Part shown: positions 23,366 through 35,551 of the stretch, one piece after another
Layout: every line of letters starts with the position of its first letter
Position numbering within the stretch: the first letter of the stretch is position 1
Assembly (NCBI GenBank): GCA_019009955.1
Contig: CM032228.1
Location: 99,941,001-100,005,000 of the forward strand
Source of the DNA: Riptortus pedestris
Lineage: Eukaryota; Arthropoda; Insecta; Hemiptera; Alydidae
DNA: 64,000 bases
Direction of reading: 5' to 3'
The notes under the pieces: generated by a model
Told to the model about the DNA's origin: nothing
Databases searched by the model: none
What the model saw: the letters and a program-made list of their open reading frames with translations, nothing else
Made by a program: the position numbers and the translations under genes

Positions 23366-23443
23366 TTAAATCGATTATTTTCACGTCAACCCTTAAATTC
23401 GATTATTTCACATCATACTCATAAAATTGATTATTTATTTTTA
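23366..23443. repeat. short tandem repeat, about 27 bp, 2.8 copies
   Basis: Three successive blocks start AAATCGATTATTTTCAC, AAATTCGATTATTTCAC and AAAATTGATTATTTA, spaced 27-29 bp apart. They are diverged. Confidence 0.65.
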
Positions 23444-23517
23444 AGATAAAATATTGTAGAGTGTATTATTAATTTATTAAATTTCTGTGTTTGCATTTAT
23501 TTATTATTGGATGGGTA

Positions 23518-23695
23518 AAAATCCAAAATATCTGCATTATTATGAGTCGGAACGAAAAATGTTACAGGGCAAATTTTGTTAAACTACCGATGCCACAATC
23601 CTTGTCTTCTTCTATACATTTTTTTTGTAACTCAAATATTTGTTATACCTTATGTAAGTTCTTCTTTTGTAGTCGTCAGTAAACCCCCACTTCTG
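23518..23695 (+). mobile_element. family H fragment, diverged, right-half segment
   Basis: AAATATCTGCATTATTATGAGTC matches the AAATATCTCCGTTACTATACGTC landmark of family H in diverged form. It is followed by GAACGAAAAATGTTA and CAGTAAACCCCCACTTCTG. It directly precedes another diverged H copy in the same orientation. Confidence 0.5.
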
Positions 23696-23707
23696 TTAAT
23701 CGATTTT

Positions 23708-24165
23708 GCAGGTTTCCCTAAAGTTGTACTCATGATGTGAATTAAAAAAAAAAAAAGGTTCATCTATTAAACCCAGGAGATGACGAATATTGGGTCCTTT
23801 CAAAACTATATATATATAATTTTTACAACCACTCTAGTGGTCGCAATTTTTGTTTGTTCGACTACTGTGAAATCGGACAACAGGGAGGGGGGGTGTGGTT
23901 TAGACGGAGGAATTTCGTAAATTTAAAATATTTCCGTTATCATGAAACGGATCAAAAAATTGAATAGAACCAAATGTTTTCTCTAACTTGTATATTAACC
24001 CTGATTTTTGATTTTTTTAGTTTTCAGTCTTCACCGAACCCCCACTCCTACTAATGCCAAATTAACAGTAATCTGTTATAACCTGTACCACTTTGTTTGA
24101 AGGTCACATACCAAATATTGTTTTCATTGAACGTTTGCTGTGTGGGATACTTGGAACTACGTAGT
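23708..24165 (+). mobile_element. family H copy, diverged
   Basis: The left end is eroded (GCAGGTTTCCCT, then GTACTCATGATG). It continues with CCCAGGAGATGACGAA, a short (TA)n tract, CTCTAGTGGTCGCAATTTTT, a G-rich block, then CGAACCCCCACTCCTAC and ATACCAAATATTGTTTTCATT. The landmarks are in the standard family order. The GACGGAC right end is not present. Confidence 0.6.
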
Positions 24166-25161
24166 GTTATCAATTAAGATTATTTGTCTTAGTTCGAAAA
24201 TGTTACCTGTAGATTAATAGAAAATGCTCCGAAATCATTACATTTCATTTAGTATTAGGCAAATGTTATATAGTTGAAGCAGTCTTCGCCACCTCCAATG
24301 TAAGGATAGTAGCCCTAGGATTAAATTTCAGTTAGTTATTGCCATGAACTATTTATACTAAAACAATTACTCTAATTTTAAAGTGGGTATGCTGCGAGAA
24401 ACTTCCCAATTACCTTTTAGTTAGTGTGAAAATTAATTTATGCATAGTGAACATTTTCTCGACTGATAAAGAATGGGCACAGAGAAAAGGTTCTAAGGAG
24501 AACTGTCACTAATAAAAAATAAATAAAGAAAAAGAATATAAATAATACTGTGAAGGTATCTCGATGACTTCTATTGAAAGCTAGGCAAAAAGTGTTGGTA
24601 AACTACCTCCGGTCGTCTCAATTATTCTTACATTCCTTTCCTAATTAAGTTAAACAGAATCCATTTTTGTGAACTTCGATTCCAAATCTCCATATAACAG
24701 GCCCGGTGTTTGAAATAAAGTTTTGCGAGAAGGGATCAAATTGAACTTTTTTATATAACTGCCTTAGGTTTAGCATATGGAATACAAATGTTAAAAATTG
24801 TGATAAGTAAACTTTTCTGTAGGGTAGCCTGTGAGAGAATGTGACAAAGGAACTCCTTATCAGAAGGCTGATAGCAGTTTCCTTCCATCTCTTTTCCTGC
24901 TTTGTCGTCACTTCTTTCAATATGCATTTCCTCTTGTCTAGTCAAACAATAACATCGTTTCGATACCAAAGACAATAGCTACAACTACATGTTTTTTATC
25001 AAAGCTCAAACTTCCCTACAGTAATTTAACAAAAACAATAATACAATTTATTAATAGAATATCGTCAAATTATTGTAATGAGTTACAATGCATAAAAAGC
25101 AGGCCATGACGATTACTTGAACACTGTTTAGTTCCCATCTTCTCTATTTGTTTTCAGAATC
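24166..25161. other. AT-rich DNA, no gene seen
   Basis: No recognisable gene. The overlapping minus-strand frames at 24645-24920 and 24751-24975 have no motif I can place. Confidence 0.5.
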
Positions 25162-25329
25162 AGCCTCAGATTAGCCATGTGACTTATGGCTATTGACTAG
25201 ACAAACCTAGAGACATGAGGACGATCTCGCGTGGACAAAAATAATTTATTTAGAGATGAACTAGCTAATTAAAACCCTTAGTTCCCACCCTGCCTAGAAA
25301 AGTAGCATAATGTGCACTTTAATAAACAA
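25162..25329 (+). mobile_element. tRNA-derived SINE, diverged copy
   Basis: It starts with GCCTCAGATTAGCCATGTGA, matching the A-box head of the SINE at 8.4 kb. AATAATTTATTTAGAGATG, TTAGTTCCCACCCTG and GTGCACTTTAATAAA follow in the same order. The B-box region is badly eroded, so this is an old copy. Confidence 0.55.
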
Positions 25330-25816
25330 CACAACATTTTTAGAATCAGCACAAAAATTTCGTTTAGGTTATATTATGCTAATTTGGGCCTAAAAAAATA
25401 AAACTCCCACCGAACTTAAAAAATTTGATCTGGGCATCACATGACTTCATTATACTACTATTAAATAAATGGTTCTGTATATGCATTTTTTGAATTTCTA
25501 ATCCAAATTTGCAATTTAATATTTCCGATCTTCTCTAACCCCCCCCCCTAATATTTCATTTCAATCAAAAAAAGAAAGTACACATCTAGACGGTGCAAAA
25601 GTTTTACATATGAAATTTCAGCATTCTAAACCTTAGCGTTAATGAGATAACGCTGTTAGTTACATTCGAATAATTCCGTTGAAATCTGAAACCAAAGATT
25701 TTCGATAAAAGAATTCTCTTTAAAAAAAAAACCAAAAGTGAAGGCACACACACCGGAGGAGCTACAGGGAGCGATACACGCATAAAGAAGAACTAAAACC
25801 ATTTTGATTTTACTCG

Positions 25817-25909
25817 TTTTTCTTATCTCCTAGGTAGCATTGATAGACATTTGAAAAAATTGTACAAAAATCGCGTCCTGAGTCAACCTCAATAGCTGAA
25901 ATCTGCTAA
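25817..25909 (-). mobile_element. family H left-end fragment
   Basis: On the minus strand this reads AGCAGATTTCAGCTATTGAGG, then GACTCAGGACGCGATTTTTG, and CAAATGTCTATCAATGC, followed by CCTAGGAGATAAG. The terminal palindrome has lost its central CCCTTAAGGG. Only the part left of the microsatellite is present. Confidence 0.6.
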
Positions 25910-27721
25910 AAAAATTGAGAACTAAATAAAAGAACTAAGTACAAATTATAATGTTATTTAAGGTCTTCAAGTAATCTGTGTTCCAATCGTCTATTTTTCG
26001 TGCGTTCCTCGACTGAACTCTTTTGTAACTAGACATTCATCAAGCTTCTGAAAATGCCTTTTTGCGAGGTCCAATAAATTTTGACCAACTCCTTATTCAC
26101 ATTATACACATATATAAATTTGAACGTACCTCAATTTCATCATCTTCCAGGAAGACTCTATAGACAATCGTACAATATGCTCTTAAGAGAAACCTGCTTA
26201 AAATAACAGCAACCACTACTTTAATTACACTATATGATTGTTTATTGAGCCAACGAAAGTTACACATTTAACACAGTTATACATTTAATGTCTAATAAGT
26301 ATATTGTCTTGTTATTCATGACCTTTATGTAAAAAATCAGTATTGATGATTTACAAAAAGCCAAAGAACCCTGGTATTCAAATTTTTATTACAACTACGG
26401 ATGAACTCATCCTGGAGTAGTGGTTACGTGATAACAACGCCAAACCATGAATAATAGAAGGATGAGTATGTCTTGTTACCATTTAAGAAGAACACGGTAG
26501 GTCGGTCTAACACCACACCTACCTGAAATAATAATTTCACTTGCAACGCCCTTTGCTGAGCTTTGGAGCCAATTTCAAAAGACGTCCATCAATATTGATA
26601 ATTGTATATAGTAGATAACTAATGTAGGATGTATTTATACTCGATATATTTAAGAAGATAGTTCCGTGTAAAGAGTAGTCAGAGCAAACAAAAATAAATA
26701 TAAAGCGGGGGTTATTTTCAATTATCAGTGTGATGTTTGCAATTTTGAAGTCCGTTATTAATGGAGTTAATATTCAGGCGAAAGCTGGGAGACTGGTTAC
26801 TTTTTTTCAAGCGTTAGGACTAATTGTTTTGCCGCAATGATTTATACTTAAACAGATGCTAACTTTATCCCTGAGTTATAGGATGGGGTGGAACATCCAC
26901 TCATATAGCACCATCCCTCCCACATCATCCCCTACTGGGGGGTGAGTTACAACTCCTACGTCCAACACATATGCCTCCAATATAAGTCCAATACAATAAA
27001 TCTCAAAGATTGAAAATTGCCAACTGATTGTTCCATCATTTATTGAAGCCTTTCATTCAGCTTCATGCAGATATTATTCAAAAGTGATTACAGTGATTGC
27101 AAATTGAAGGCCACAAACAAGAGTCATTTCGTAATAAATCAGGTTCGAATATAAGGTATTTTCATAACTGATAAACCTATTAGTCACAATAATTATTGAA
27201 TTGATATATTGATATTTGAACAGTGTGTACATTTCCTCAATTCTGGACTCACAGTCCCCGCAAGTCCTCCCACAAGTTGTTCACCCAACGTGCCTAATTT
27301 CAAAGATGATATCACAGCTACAAAATTTGGCGTTGCTTCTGATCAACCATCACTGTTCCTACATCACTCCTTTCTGAGGCGTCTTCGATTTCCTTGCCGG
27401 TGAGTCCACCGTTATGTACATTTACTCTTCTTCCTTCCTGAAAAGACTCATAATGTGGACAAGAAGGATATGGCGCTATAGACTATTATCGCTTTTATAA
27501 ATGTGTCCACGCTAATGCTCCCTGTAGTTATCATATTATTTTTAAACGTTCTACAATTAAAGCTTAGTTTTTTCATTTCACACTATCAACAATCTCTCCA
27601 GCCTATGTAGATGTTTTTTTAATAAGTGGTATTTTCCATAATTATTAAAGTCTTAGACCTAGCATTGTACCACGCTCATGAACTTAGATCAACGATATAC
27701 AATAGATTTTATACTTTAAGC
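25910..27721. other. AT-rich DNA, no gene seen
   Basis: No recognisable coding region or known repeat. A 64-codon frame at 27209-27403 has no identifiable motif. Confidence 0.5.
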
Positions 27722-27843
27722 ATATTTCCCTTAAGTAAAAAAAAGATATTGAGATTGCACTCATGAATCAATTTTCAAATCATTTCTGCAAATGTGCTTC
27801 CATCCTATCCTAGGGATGACAAAATGCGTACGTTCTAAACTAT

Positions 27844-28403
27844 TTATATGTTGCTGTATCGGCTGGCTATACCTGGTTGGCCAAGGACATGTTGTGCTTT
27901 CCTCATGTCTTCTCTGCATCAGACCATCCAATAATAAAGGTATCATGAGGAAAATTCCTTTGATCGGGTACCGCTGGCAACCGCTTTCGGTGCGAGAGGC
28001 TTTAATCTTTAAGCCCCTCAAAAGATGTACTGAGTTAATTGTCCGTTTGTCAATATGTTTTATACGTCTGTTATCCCTATCAGGTTGTTTATATTTTGTC
28101 TGGATCTGTTTGTTTACTTCTTCGGTCCGTCAAACGAAGAGTTGTTTATGCATAGTTCCAGTAAATTGTTTTTTTAATATAGTAGGTCGTTTTCACAGTT
28201 ATGTCCGCATGACCTACTATATGAAATTAATTTACCAGGACATACACTAAACCATCCTTTGATTGACAGGCCATAATGCAAACAAACCGTCCCGGACTAA
28301 AATGTACTAACCCTTAAAAGGTAGTACCCCTAAAAAGTAAATAACCCTTACTTGATATTCCATGTGCAAATACGTGCAATTCAACGTCATCAATTAACAT
28401 TTT
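27844..28403. mobile_element. 560-bp unclassified insertion with 14-bp target-site duplication
   Basis: The direct repeat ACGTTCTAAACTAT occurs at 27830-27843 and 28404-28417. It joins the two halves of a family H copy exactly, so the DNA between is an insertion. I see no terminal inverted repeats, which with a 14-bp duplication suggests a retroposon (SINE or truncated LINE) rather than a cut-and-paste element. It contains a perfect 12-bp hairpin. The block GCTGGCAACCGCTTTCG..AAGCCCCTCAAAAG also occurs near 21.3 kb in diverged form. The 152-codon frame 27792-28250 starts in the H flank and has no recognisable domain. Confidence 0.65.
28177..28222. repeat. perfect 12-bp hairpin, 22-nt loop
   Basis: ATATAGTAGGTC (28177-28188) and GACCTACTATAT (28211-28222) are exact complements. 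It lies inside the 560-bp insertion. Confidence 0.9.
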
Positions 28404-28560
28404 ACGTTCTAAACTATATGCCTTCATTTAAGCAATACACGATATTTTGCAGATGTATGCAAAACTAAAGATTATATTAATTGATGGCCGAAATCGGCAT
28501 GTAAAGAGTTTAGAGAGAAGGGGGTTGTAAAATTCATCACCCTATTATGAAGAGACATCG

Positions 28561-30277
28561 GTTCTTTAGATGTTCACCTGTTAAATCACTCTCCATTTAA
28601 AGATGCATTTTTCATTTGTGTCGAAATATTTAACATACATTTGTTAATTACATTGGTGAAAATTTACATATCAATGTTATAAATCAAAATAAATCAATTT
28701 ATTTATAGGGGAAAAACACCCTAACTGTTAGGGCGTGCGGTTAGCTTTTGCGGTAATAATAATAGAGCATTAGAATGAAATAAAAGTATTAAAGAGATAA
28801 TTTCTTCATAAGAATGCATTAGACTGAAGTAAAATTATTACATTGATACCAAAATGTCGGGGCGGGGAAGCCATTATTCCCTGGTTTCGGCACCAAAATG
28901 TAAAGGCGGGAAGCTTTTTAAAGGCAATAATAAGAGAGCATTAGACTGAAATATTTACTATTTTATGGAAAGATGAGGGGAAATAATACAAGTCACTATT
29001 TGAGTTCTCCAAAGAATCATTGAATAAGCAAAATATAATAAACTTTATAGTAGGCAGCTAATTTTATACAACTTAAATCCTAAAGAATGCTGATTTAGAA
29101 ACTAACCTTATGTCTAATTGAACCAAAAATTAACATTTATTGATATAGAGGTTGAAAAAGAAACAAAGGAAATTTAACTTTATAAAATACTTTAGCGGCA
29201 AGCCAATAATATATATACTATATAATGATCTATCGGTCCTATATTATGAGTACTCATTTAATAGTTTGCGTAGATAATGCTAGCATTATAATAAAGAAAT
29301 AAGTACCTGCGGGAAACATATACTTTTTATGAAGTGGATTTTTCTTCGGGTGTTATTTTGTGTTCCCAATGAGATTCTGTCTGCTAGCTGGTGAATACTG
29401 GTTGCGGAGACCTTAATTTCGATGCGGCGATCCTTTTCTGACACTAGAGTTGCGGGCGGTGAATACTATTCTTTCTTTTGCGGAGCCAACTACCCGTCCT
29501 TTCTCACTCGGGCGAGGGAAACCAACTGCTCTAATGTAATGGCCGCTCAGATCAAGCGGGCTCTTTGTCCTGTAGGCTAGCGCGGCAGTTTCCACTCCTG
29601 GCCACTGCTTACGTGATCTCCCTATGTGCAGCAGGTCTAAAGACGACTGAACACTAACAATCTTTCATTTTTCTTCTGTCATTACTACATCCAAACTCAT
29701 CCTAAGCAAAGTTTGTTGGAGTAGCGTAAACTCCTCAGGAAAACTATTGTTGCAACTTAGTTTTCTTTTTCTGAATTCTCCGCAATGGTTACGATTTTGG
29801 CGAGTAACAGATTTACCAATAATAATTTAATGCAAGCTCGAATGCTCATTCATTTCTTTTACTGTATACACTTAAGAGGTCATTTTAAATTTTAATTTTA
29901 TAGCAGTGATGTGAGTTAGGCCTTTATCAAAGAATTAAATAAATAATAAATATTTCTTTTATAATAATATGATGTAAACGTTTTCAAATGTGCATTATTA
30001 GTGGGCATACAAATTAATTTTTATCATCCGTAATTAGAATGTATTAGTACTCCATTTTCAATTAACTTCCTATTAATCCATGAGTTCATAACAATTCATT
30101 GATTTCAGAATTTGCTTATTTCATCCATGGATAAAAAATAAATTAGAATGAGGATTTGACTAATAGTCAAAGGAACCAAATAGTGTACATTATACCGACT
30201 TAAGAACACACACATGTGTATCCACGTCGTAGAAGTGGTGTAGCGAACCTGACATAAGCTGCTCTACCAGAAAGAGC
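28561..30277. other. no gene recognised; degenerate local repeats
   Basis: At 28740-28960 the pieces AGCATTAGA(A/C)TGAAATA and ACCAAAATGT..GGCGGG recur two or three times, a decayed local tandem. A 15-bp perfect inverted repeat CCCTAAC-T-GTTAGGG lies near 28720. 29340-29640 is less AT-rich, with a 60-codon minus frame (29413-29595) that I do not recognise. Confidence 0.4.
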
Positions 30278-30493
30278 AGATTGGGGTGGTTGGGGCATGT
30301 TGAAAGTATGGAACCCGACAGACTGCAAAAGCAGGTGCTATATGGTATGCCAGATGGTTGTAGCGAACCAGGTTAGAGGTAGTTTAGTGAACTGGAAGAG
30401 GATCTGTACAGTTCGAGTTTTGGCTAGAAGCTGCAACGAATGATCAAAAATGATGCTGATATAGGGCCCGGTGCTCAGGAACAGTCCCACTAG
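30278..30493 (+). pseudogene. LINE C-terminal fragment
   Basis: One frame of 72 codons reads RLGWLGHVESMEPDRLQKQV, a common C-terminal block of LINE polyproteins (the RLRWLGHV type). It goes on to LEEDLYSSSFG and ends SH before a stop. Three internal stops make it a relic. The clade cannot be set from this piece. Confidence 0.7.
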
Positions 30494-33330
30494 GAAATTA
30501 AGTAATTATAAAATATATTGATTGTACATATAATTCCCTAAAACATAATAAACAAAATTTAAAGGAATAACCTGAACCATCAAGGTCTGCTTATAAGTTT
30601 ATCAAGTTTTCTCCAATTATCTCCGAATGTAACAGGGTAATAAACGGAACATTCAGAAAAAGATGTACTACCATTTTTGTGTAATGGTTTCCGTGATATT
30701 TGAAAACCGCCGAGATTGTAGGGAATGCTTTGTGCCCTTTGCAATAAAAAAAAATAATAAAATTAAAACATTATCCACTTACATTATTCCCAGTTATAGA
30801 GCTTTTCGTTCCAATGGGTATTAATTTGAGAGCTTTTAACAAACGAAATGCTAATTACAGAAAATAAAAGACAAGGAGCACACGGCTTTACAATTGTGTC
30901 GACAGTAGTAAACTATAAAAACAGGGGTAGCATCTTTTATTTATGGAGGTTCCTGGCAAATGGCGGATTTACTGTCTAAGTCCACTCAGTGTTAGAAGCA
31001 GCTTTAATAAAGACGCTCCACTTTAACCAATAATACAGATTACGGAAGCCTGGAATTAAATGGAACCTTTCTCTCAGTGAATGATTTTGAATCGGCTTTT
31101 AAAGCCTAAAACGTTTTAGTAACTAGCAGAACTATAATAATAAATAGGATTAGCGCAATAATGCATAGATTTAGTGAAGCATAATGATTGAGCCATTCTT
31201 GTATTGGTTAAAACTATAAATAACACGACAAAAATAATAAAAATCTAAATAAAAGAAAAGGATTTAGGTTGAAATGAAATGAATTCATTTTCATTAAATG
31301 TTAAAAACCATAATAGGATACAAAAATACATTTTCGTTTGTTTTAACAATATTACTACTATTAAGTCAATTATGGGATATTTATTTACACAGAAAACTGA
31401 AATAATACATTGGAACTTAAAATAATACAAAGTTTGTACCAAATGTCTCAACATACATTTTCTAACATCTATCAATTTAATAATTATATTAAATTAATTA
31501 ATTTCGTTAATTTTAAGGCATACCATCGCAAATATAAAATGCAATTTTAGCTTATTTTCATGCTTCCTTATTAATCTTAAATTACTAAATAGCCATATCA
31601 TTTAAAATTGTTGAGTAACATGGCTACACCAAAAGAGACAATATGCATAATTATAAATTATTATTGTGACGAATATATCAGTTTTATTTTGTACTTAAAT
31701 CCTTTTTCATAGTATTCATCTTGTGGTTAAAAATCATTCTTCGAAACTGTAGTTCTTTCATTTTTTTTAAATATTTTTTATATATTTAATTCATAAGGGT
31801 AGTAGCATTTAAAGACTTTTACTGCCCAAAACTATACGCTTTTCTGAAATATTTTGTTAATGAGTGGGATTTTAGAGCATGTTTTTGTCTCTTATTTCAT
31901 GATTATGTGTTATATTAATACTTATTCCCACTGTAAGGACCACAACCACCAAGCTGGAGACCACCAGATAAAATTAATTCACAGCGACGTAAGAGGTTAT
32001 CTGATGGACATGGTTGAGGGTATTGAGATAAAACTCGAGAAAGCAGAAATAAAGTCAACATAAATGTGCAGACAGACACAAATGCATATCTCATACCCAG
32101 ACTTGTCTCTGCCCACTCCCTAGCGGCTGGGACCGATCCCCTCGGCCTTAGTGCATCGGCAGGGGTTAGCATAGGCTTGTTATTTTAATGCTTAATAGTA
32201 AATAAGACACTATTAATTTATTTTATTTTAATTATAACTGTTTTTAAATATATGTGTTATTGTTATAAATGTTATGATGTTATTGACTGTTTTGTTTTAT
32301 GACCAATTATGTAAAAAAAATTTAAAAACTAATTTTTAGAATACTTAATTATGGTGTTTTATTGTTTGTAGCTCTTAGGATGGGAATTTGATTCCCGAAA
32401 GCGCTAAGCGTTTTTAAGAAATAAATTGTAAGGAGCCACAAAAAAGTGTTTCTGATTAACTTAAAAAAACGCTAAAGGGCTTTATCATAAACATTATTGT
32501 TCAATTCTTATAGATTGTAGGAAATAATATTTTAGGTTTCTTAAAAAGTGTACGGTATGTTAAATATTAACCTTACTGCAATTTAATATTAAAAAATGAA
32601 TATTTTAGTAACACCAAAGCATAACGGCAGAAGTTAGCCCACTATGGAAATAACCATAGTAATTAGTAATAGAGTTTCATTGGGAAATATTTCTTAATAT
32701 TTTTTTTAAAGAGAAACAAAGAGATTGTAAATATTTCTTTTTTTTCGAGAAATTCTTAAGAAGTAAAAACTGAGTAGCCCTCCGAAAAAGAATGGGATCT
32801 CACATGAGGCCTAATCTATACGCTTCGGCAATACATTACAATCTTTAATTTAACGTTAAAATTGTTAATTTTACGCACCACGCGTCCCCTCAGCACTTCT
32901 CTCATTATCCATCTTTGTCAGTTTCATCGCATCATTTTACACAAACGTTCACAATATTCAATCAATATGGATTATTTCTTTTTTAATTTAAATAAGTGAT
33001 AACGCCAAAAGTTGTGAATCCCATAAAATAAAATAAACAATCAATATTGAAAGTCTAAGTCACAAAATGTCAGCCATTTAGAATGAGTAGGCTTCTTATG
33101 AAATGGTTTCTAAAGGCTAGTCTCCTTTGGATTTTAATGAAAAATGGTTGACTATTTCCTATTAATTATATTACAACTTAATTACGAATGAAAGAAGTCT
33201 ATGTAAAATGATAGGTAGATTGATAATGAATGCAGTATTGAGGACAAAGAATGACTAACATTCACTTAAGATGGCAATAGATTGGTGAAACTTCTAGACC
33301 AAGTCTCATACGAAGTCTACCTTCAATGTT
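30494..33330. other. AT-rich DNA, no gene seen
   Basis: No recognisable coding region or repeat family. The overlapping frames 31854-32063 (plus) and 31915-32172 (minus) sit in a slightly less AT-rich stretch (31930-32170) but show no known motif. Confidence 0.5.
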
Positions 33331-33896
33331 AGCAGATTTCCCTTAAGAAAAATCAGCTATTGAGGTCGTACTCATGACGCGATTTTCGAAAATTTTCTTC
33401 AAATGTCCATCGATCCTACTCACGAGATGACGAAAATGAGGTTCGTTCAAAATTATATTTGTCTGTTCACGCTCTAGCGGTCGTAATTTTTGTTTGATTG
33501 TTACCAAACTCGATATTTAAACGTTTTATGCAAAAAGACAGATCAAGTTCGTTAATGGCTGAAATCGGACCAGTGGGAGGGGGGGGTTTAGAGGGGGATT
33601 TTCGAAAATTCGAAATATCTCCGTTGCCATACGTCGGATCAAAACATTGTATAGAACCAATCTTATTGTAAATTTAATTTACTATAAAAATTGTACATTT
33701 ATACTATATCTTGAATATTAACCGAGATATTTGCATTTTTATTAAATTTGGGCCGATAACGTTTAACGGACGAGTTTCCCGCCAAAAGCTAGTTCGGCCC
33801 TTTGCCGTATCTGTTCGGCGCTCGTATGGAGATTTCTATATTGTATAACTTCACGTGGGAAATCTGCTTAGTTTACGCAGCCCCTGCGTGACGGAC
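33331..33896 (+). mobile_element. family H copy, complete, no (TA)n expansion
   Basis: Reference copy for the family, called H here. It begins AGCAGATTTCCC and ends GACGGAC next to a T-run. The inverse GGGAAATCTGCT lies about 45 bp before the end and is followed by the 6-bp-stem hairpin ACGCAG-CCC-CTGCGT. Internal landmarks are ATGACGAAAATGAGG, a microsatellite position (only TATAT here), TCTAGCGGTCG, a G-rich block, and CTCCGTTGCCATACGTC. The short inverted repeat terminal on one side and subterminal on the other, the 3' hairpin, T-rich flanks and internal microsatellite match Helitron2/Helentron non-autonomous elements (HINE, DINE-1-like). No protein is encoded. Confidence 0.8.
33574..33598 (+). 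other. possible G-quadruplex motif in family H
   Basis: Four or more G-runs lie close together (GGGAGGGGGGGG, TTTAGA, GGGGG), which fits the G3+N1-7 pattern. The same block recurs in most H copies on the matching strand. Confidence 0.4.
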
Positions 33897-34115
33897 TTTT
33901 TTTGTCTTCAGTCCATTATAAAAATTTTATCGTAGGAACTGGTAAAATGTTTTCATTACTCATGGGCAACCCAGTATGGAGAGTAGACGAACTTATATTT
34001 ATAAATAAAGTCAAACATTATATGTAAACAATCTCTTATATATAACACACAATACGTTGGTATAATACTCCTCCAGGATAACCATGTCTCACAGGGTTAT
34101 TGATTTGAAAATATT

Positions 34116-34233
34116 AGCAGATTTCCCTTGAGGGAAATCAGCTATTGAGGTCGTACTCATGACGCGAGTTTCGAAAAATTTCTTCAAATGTCCATCGATC
34201 CTACCCAGGAGATGACGAAAATGAGGTCCGTTC

Positions 34234-34299
<66 letters not shown>

Positions 34300-34756
34300 C
34301 TGTTAACGCTCTAGCGGTGGTAATTTTCGTTTGCTCGTTACCAAACTCGATATTTAAACGTTTTATGCAAAAATAAAGATCAAGTTCGGTAATGGCTGAA
34401 ATCGGACCAGTGGGAGGGGGAGTTTAGAGGGGAGGATTTTCGAAAATTCGAAATATCTCCGTTACTATACGTCGGATCGAAAAATTATATAGAATCAATC
34501 TTATTGCAAATTAAATTTACTATAAATAATGTTATGTGCATTTATTCTGTATCTTGAATATTAACCGAGATATTTGCATTTTTCTGTTTTCAGCTTCTAA
34601 GATGAGATCGGCTAACTTCGGGTCTAGTCATGAGTTTCCGTCAAGACCTAGTTCGGGCCGTTCCCGTAACTGTTTGACTCTCTATTCTGAAATTTCTCTA
34701 TTGTAAAACTTCACGTGGGAAATCTGCTTAGTTTACGCAGCCCCTGCTTGACGGAC
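34116..34756 (+). mobile_element. family H copy, complete, with (TA)n
   Basis: AGCAGATTTCCC start, GGGAAATCTGCT subterminal repeat, hairpin (ACGCAG-CCC-CTGCTT, one mismatch) and GACGGAC end are present. The (TA)n tract spans about 34228-34295. It lies 219 bp beyond the copy at 33.3 kb in the same orientation. The 62-codon frame across the tract is an artefact. Confidence 0.8.
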
Positions 34757-35551
34757 TTTTTGGCATAGCGTAGGGTCACGTGAGTCATGCGGTTCTCTAA
34801 TTCAGACGCTTTTGCGTTACGCGCTGTCGCCTATTCAATGAATCAATCAATATTGTAAATTATGGTATTGTGCCTGTTTCACGAGGAAATCACTGACTGG
34901 GGGGCACAGCATAGTCCAAATTGCAGTATGGAGGCAGCCAAATTGCCATTGTTCCTGATCTACCAGGTTCACCAGCACAACAAACATTTGCCTAAGGAAG
35001 CTTCTATCGAAATGCTATTTGTAGCAGGCTCGCGTATAACTAGCTAACGACCGGAGAACAGTTTAGCTAGCCGAAGGCATCGCCCCGGCTGGATAACAGC
35101 AAGCTGAGAACATGCTTACTCACACAAAAACGTAATTAAACAAGCCAATTTTTAGTAGCTGAAATAAATGAAAGTAATTTAACGTCAAAAGAAAATAATT
35201 TTAATTAGTACACTAATAAAAAAAAGTCCTTTTGGCCACAACTCCCAATAGTTCCCTAGAGCAGGGAGCCCTAATTTTTACTGAAATGTATGATTGTTAT
35301 TTTCTTTAAATATTTTCTCTACATAGTAACCCTATGTGGAGGGATTTTATTTTTCTGCACATCCCATGCATATTTGCATTATATGTGCATTTTGTCAAAT
35401 TTTTAACAATTTTTATATAATAATATATATACATATTAAAAATGTAAATAAGATTTTGAAAATTAAACTTGACAAAATAAAACAAAAACATTAAATAGAA
35501 CAATTCATTAATACAATTAAATAACCTATAAAAAATTACGTAATATTAATT
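34757..35551. other. no gene recognised
   Basis: A 61-codon frame at 34862-35047 lies in a slightly less AT-rich stretch (34760-35110), but I do not recognise it. The rest is AT-rich with no visible feature. Confidence 0.4.

Larger units (their letters stand above)
27722..28560 (+). mobile_element. family H copy, old, split by a 560-bp insertion
   Basis: The left part (27722-27843) has ATTTCCCTTAAG, GATATTGAGATTGCACTCATGA, CAAATGTGCTTCCATCCTATC and GGGATGACAAAATG in family order. The right part (28404-28560) resumes with ATGTATGCAAAACTAAAG, TTAATTGATGGCCGAAATCGG and GAGTTTAGAGAGAAGGGGG. Between them lies a foreign segment flanked by a 14-bp direct repeat, so the copy was whole before the insertion. 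Confidence 0.55.

Noticed and set aside
29413..29595. 60-codon minus frame in a less AT-rich stretch
   Set aside because: No domain or splice context that I can recognise; too short to call.
34862..35047. 61-codon plus frame
   Set aside because: No recognisable motif. It may be a fragment of an unknown element.
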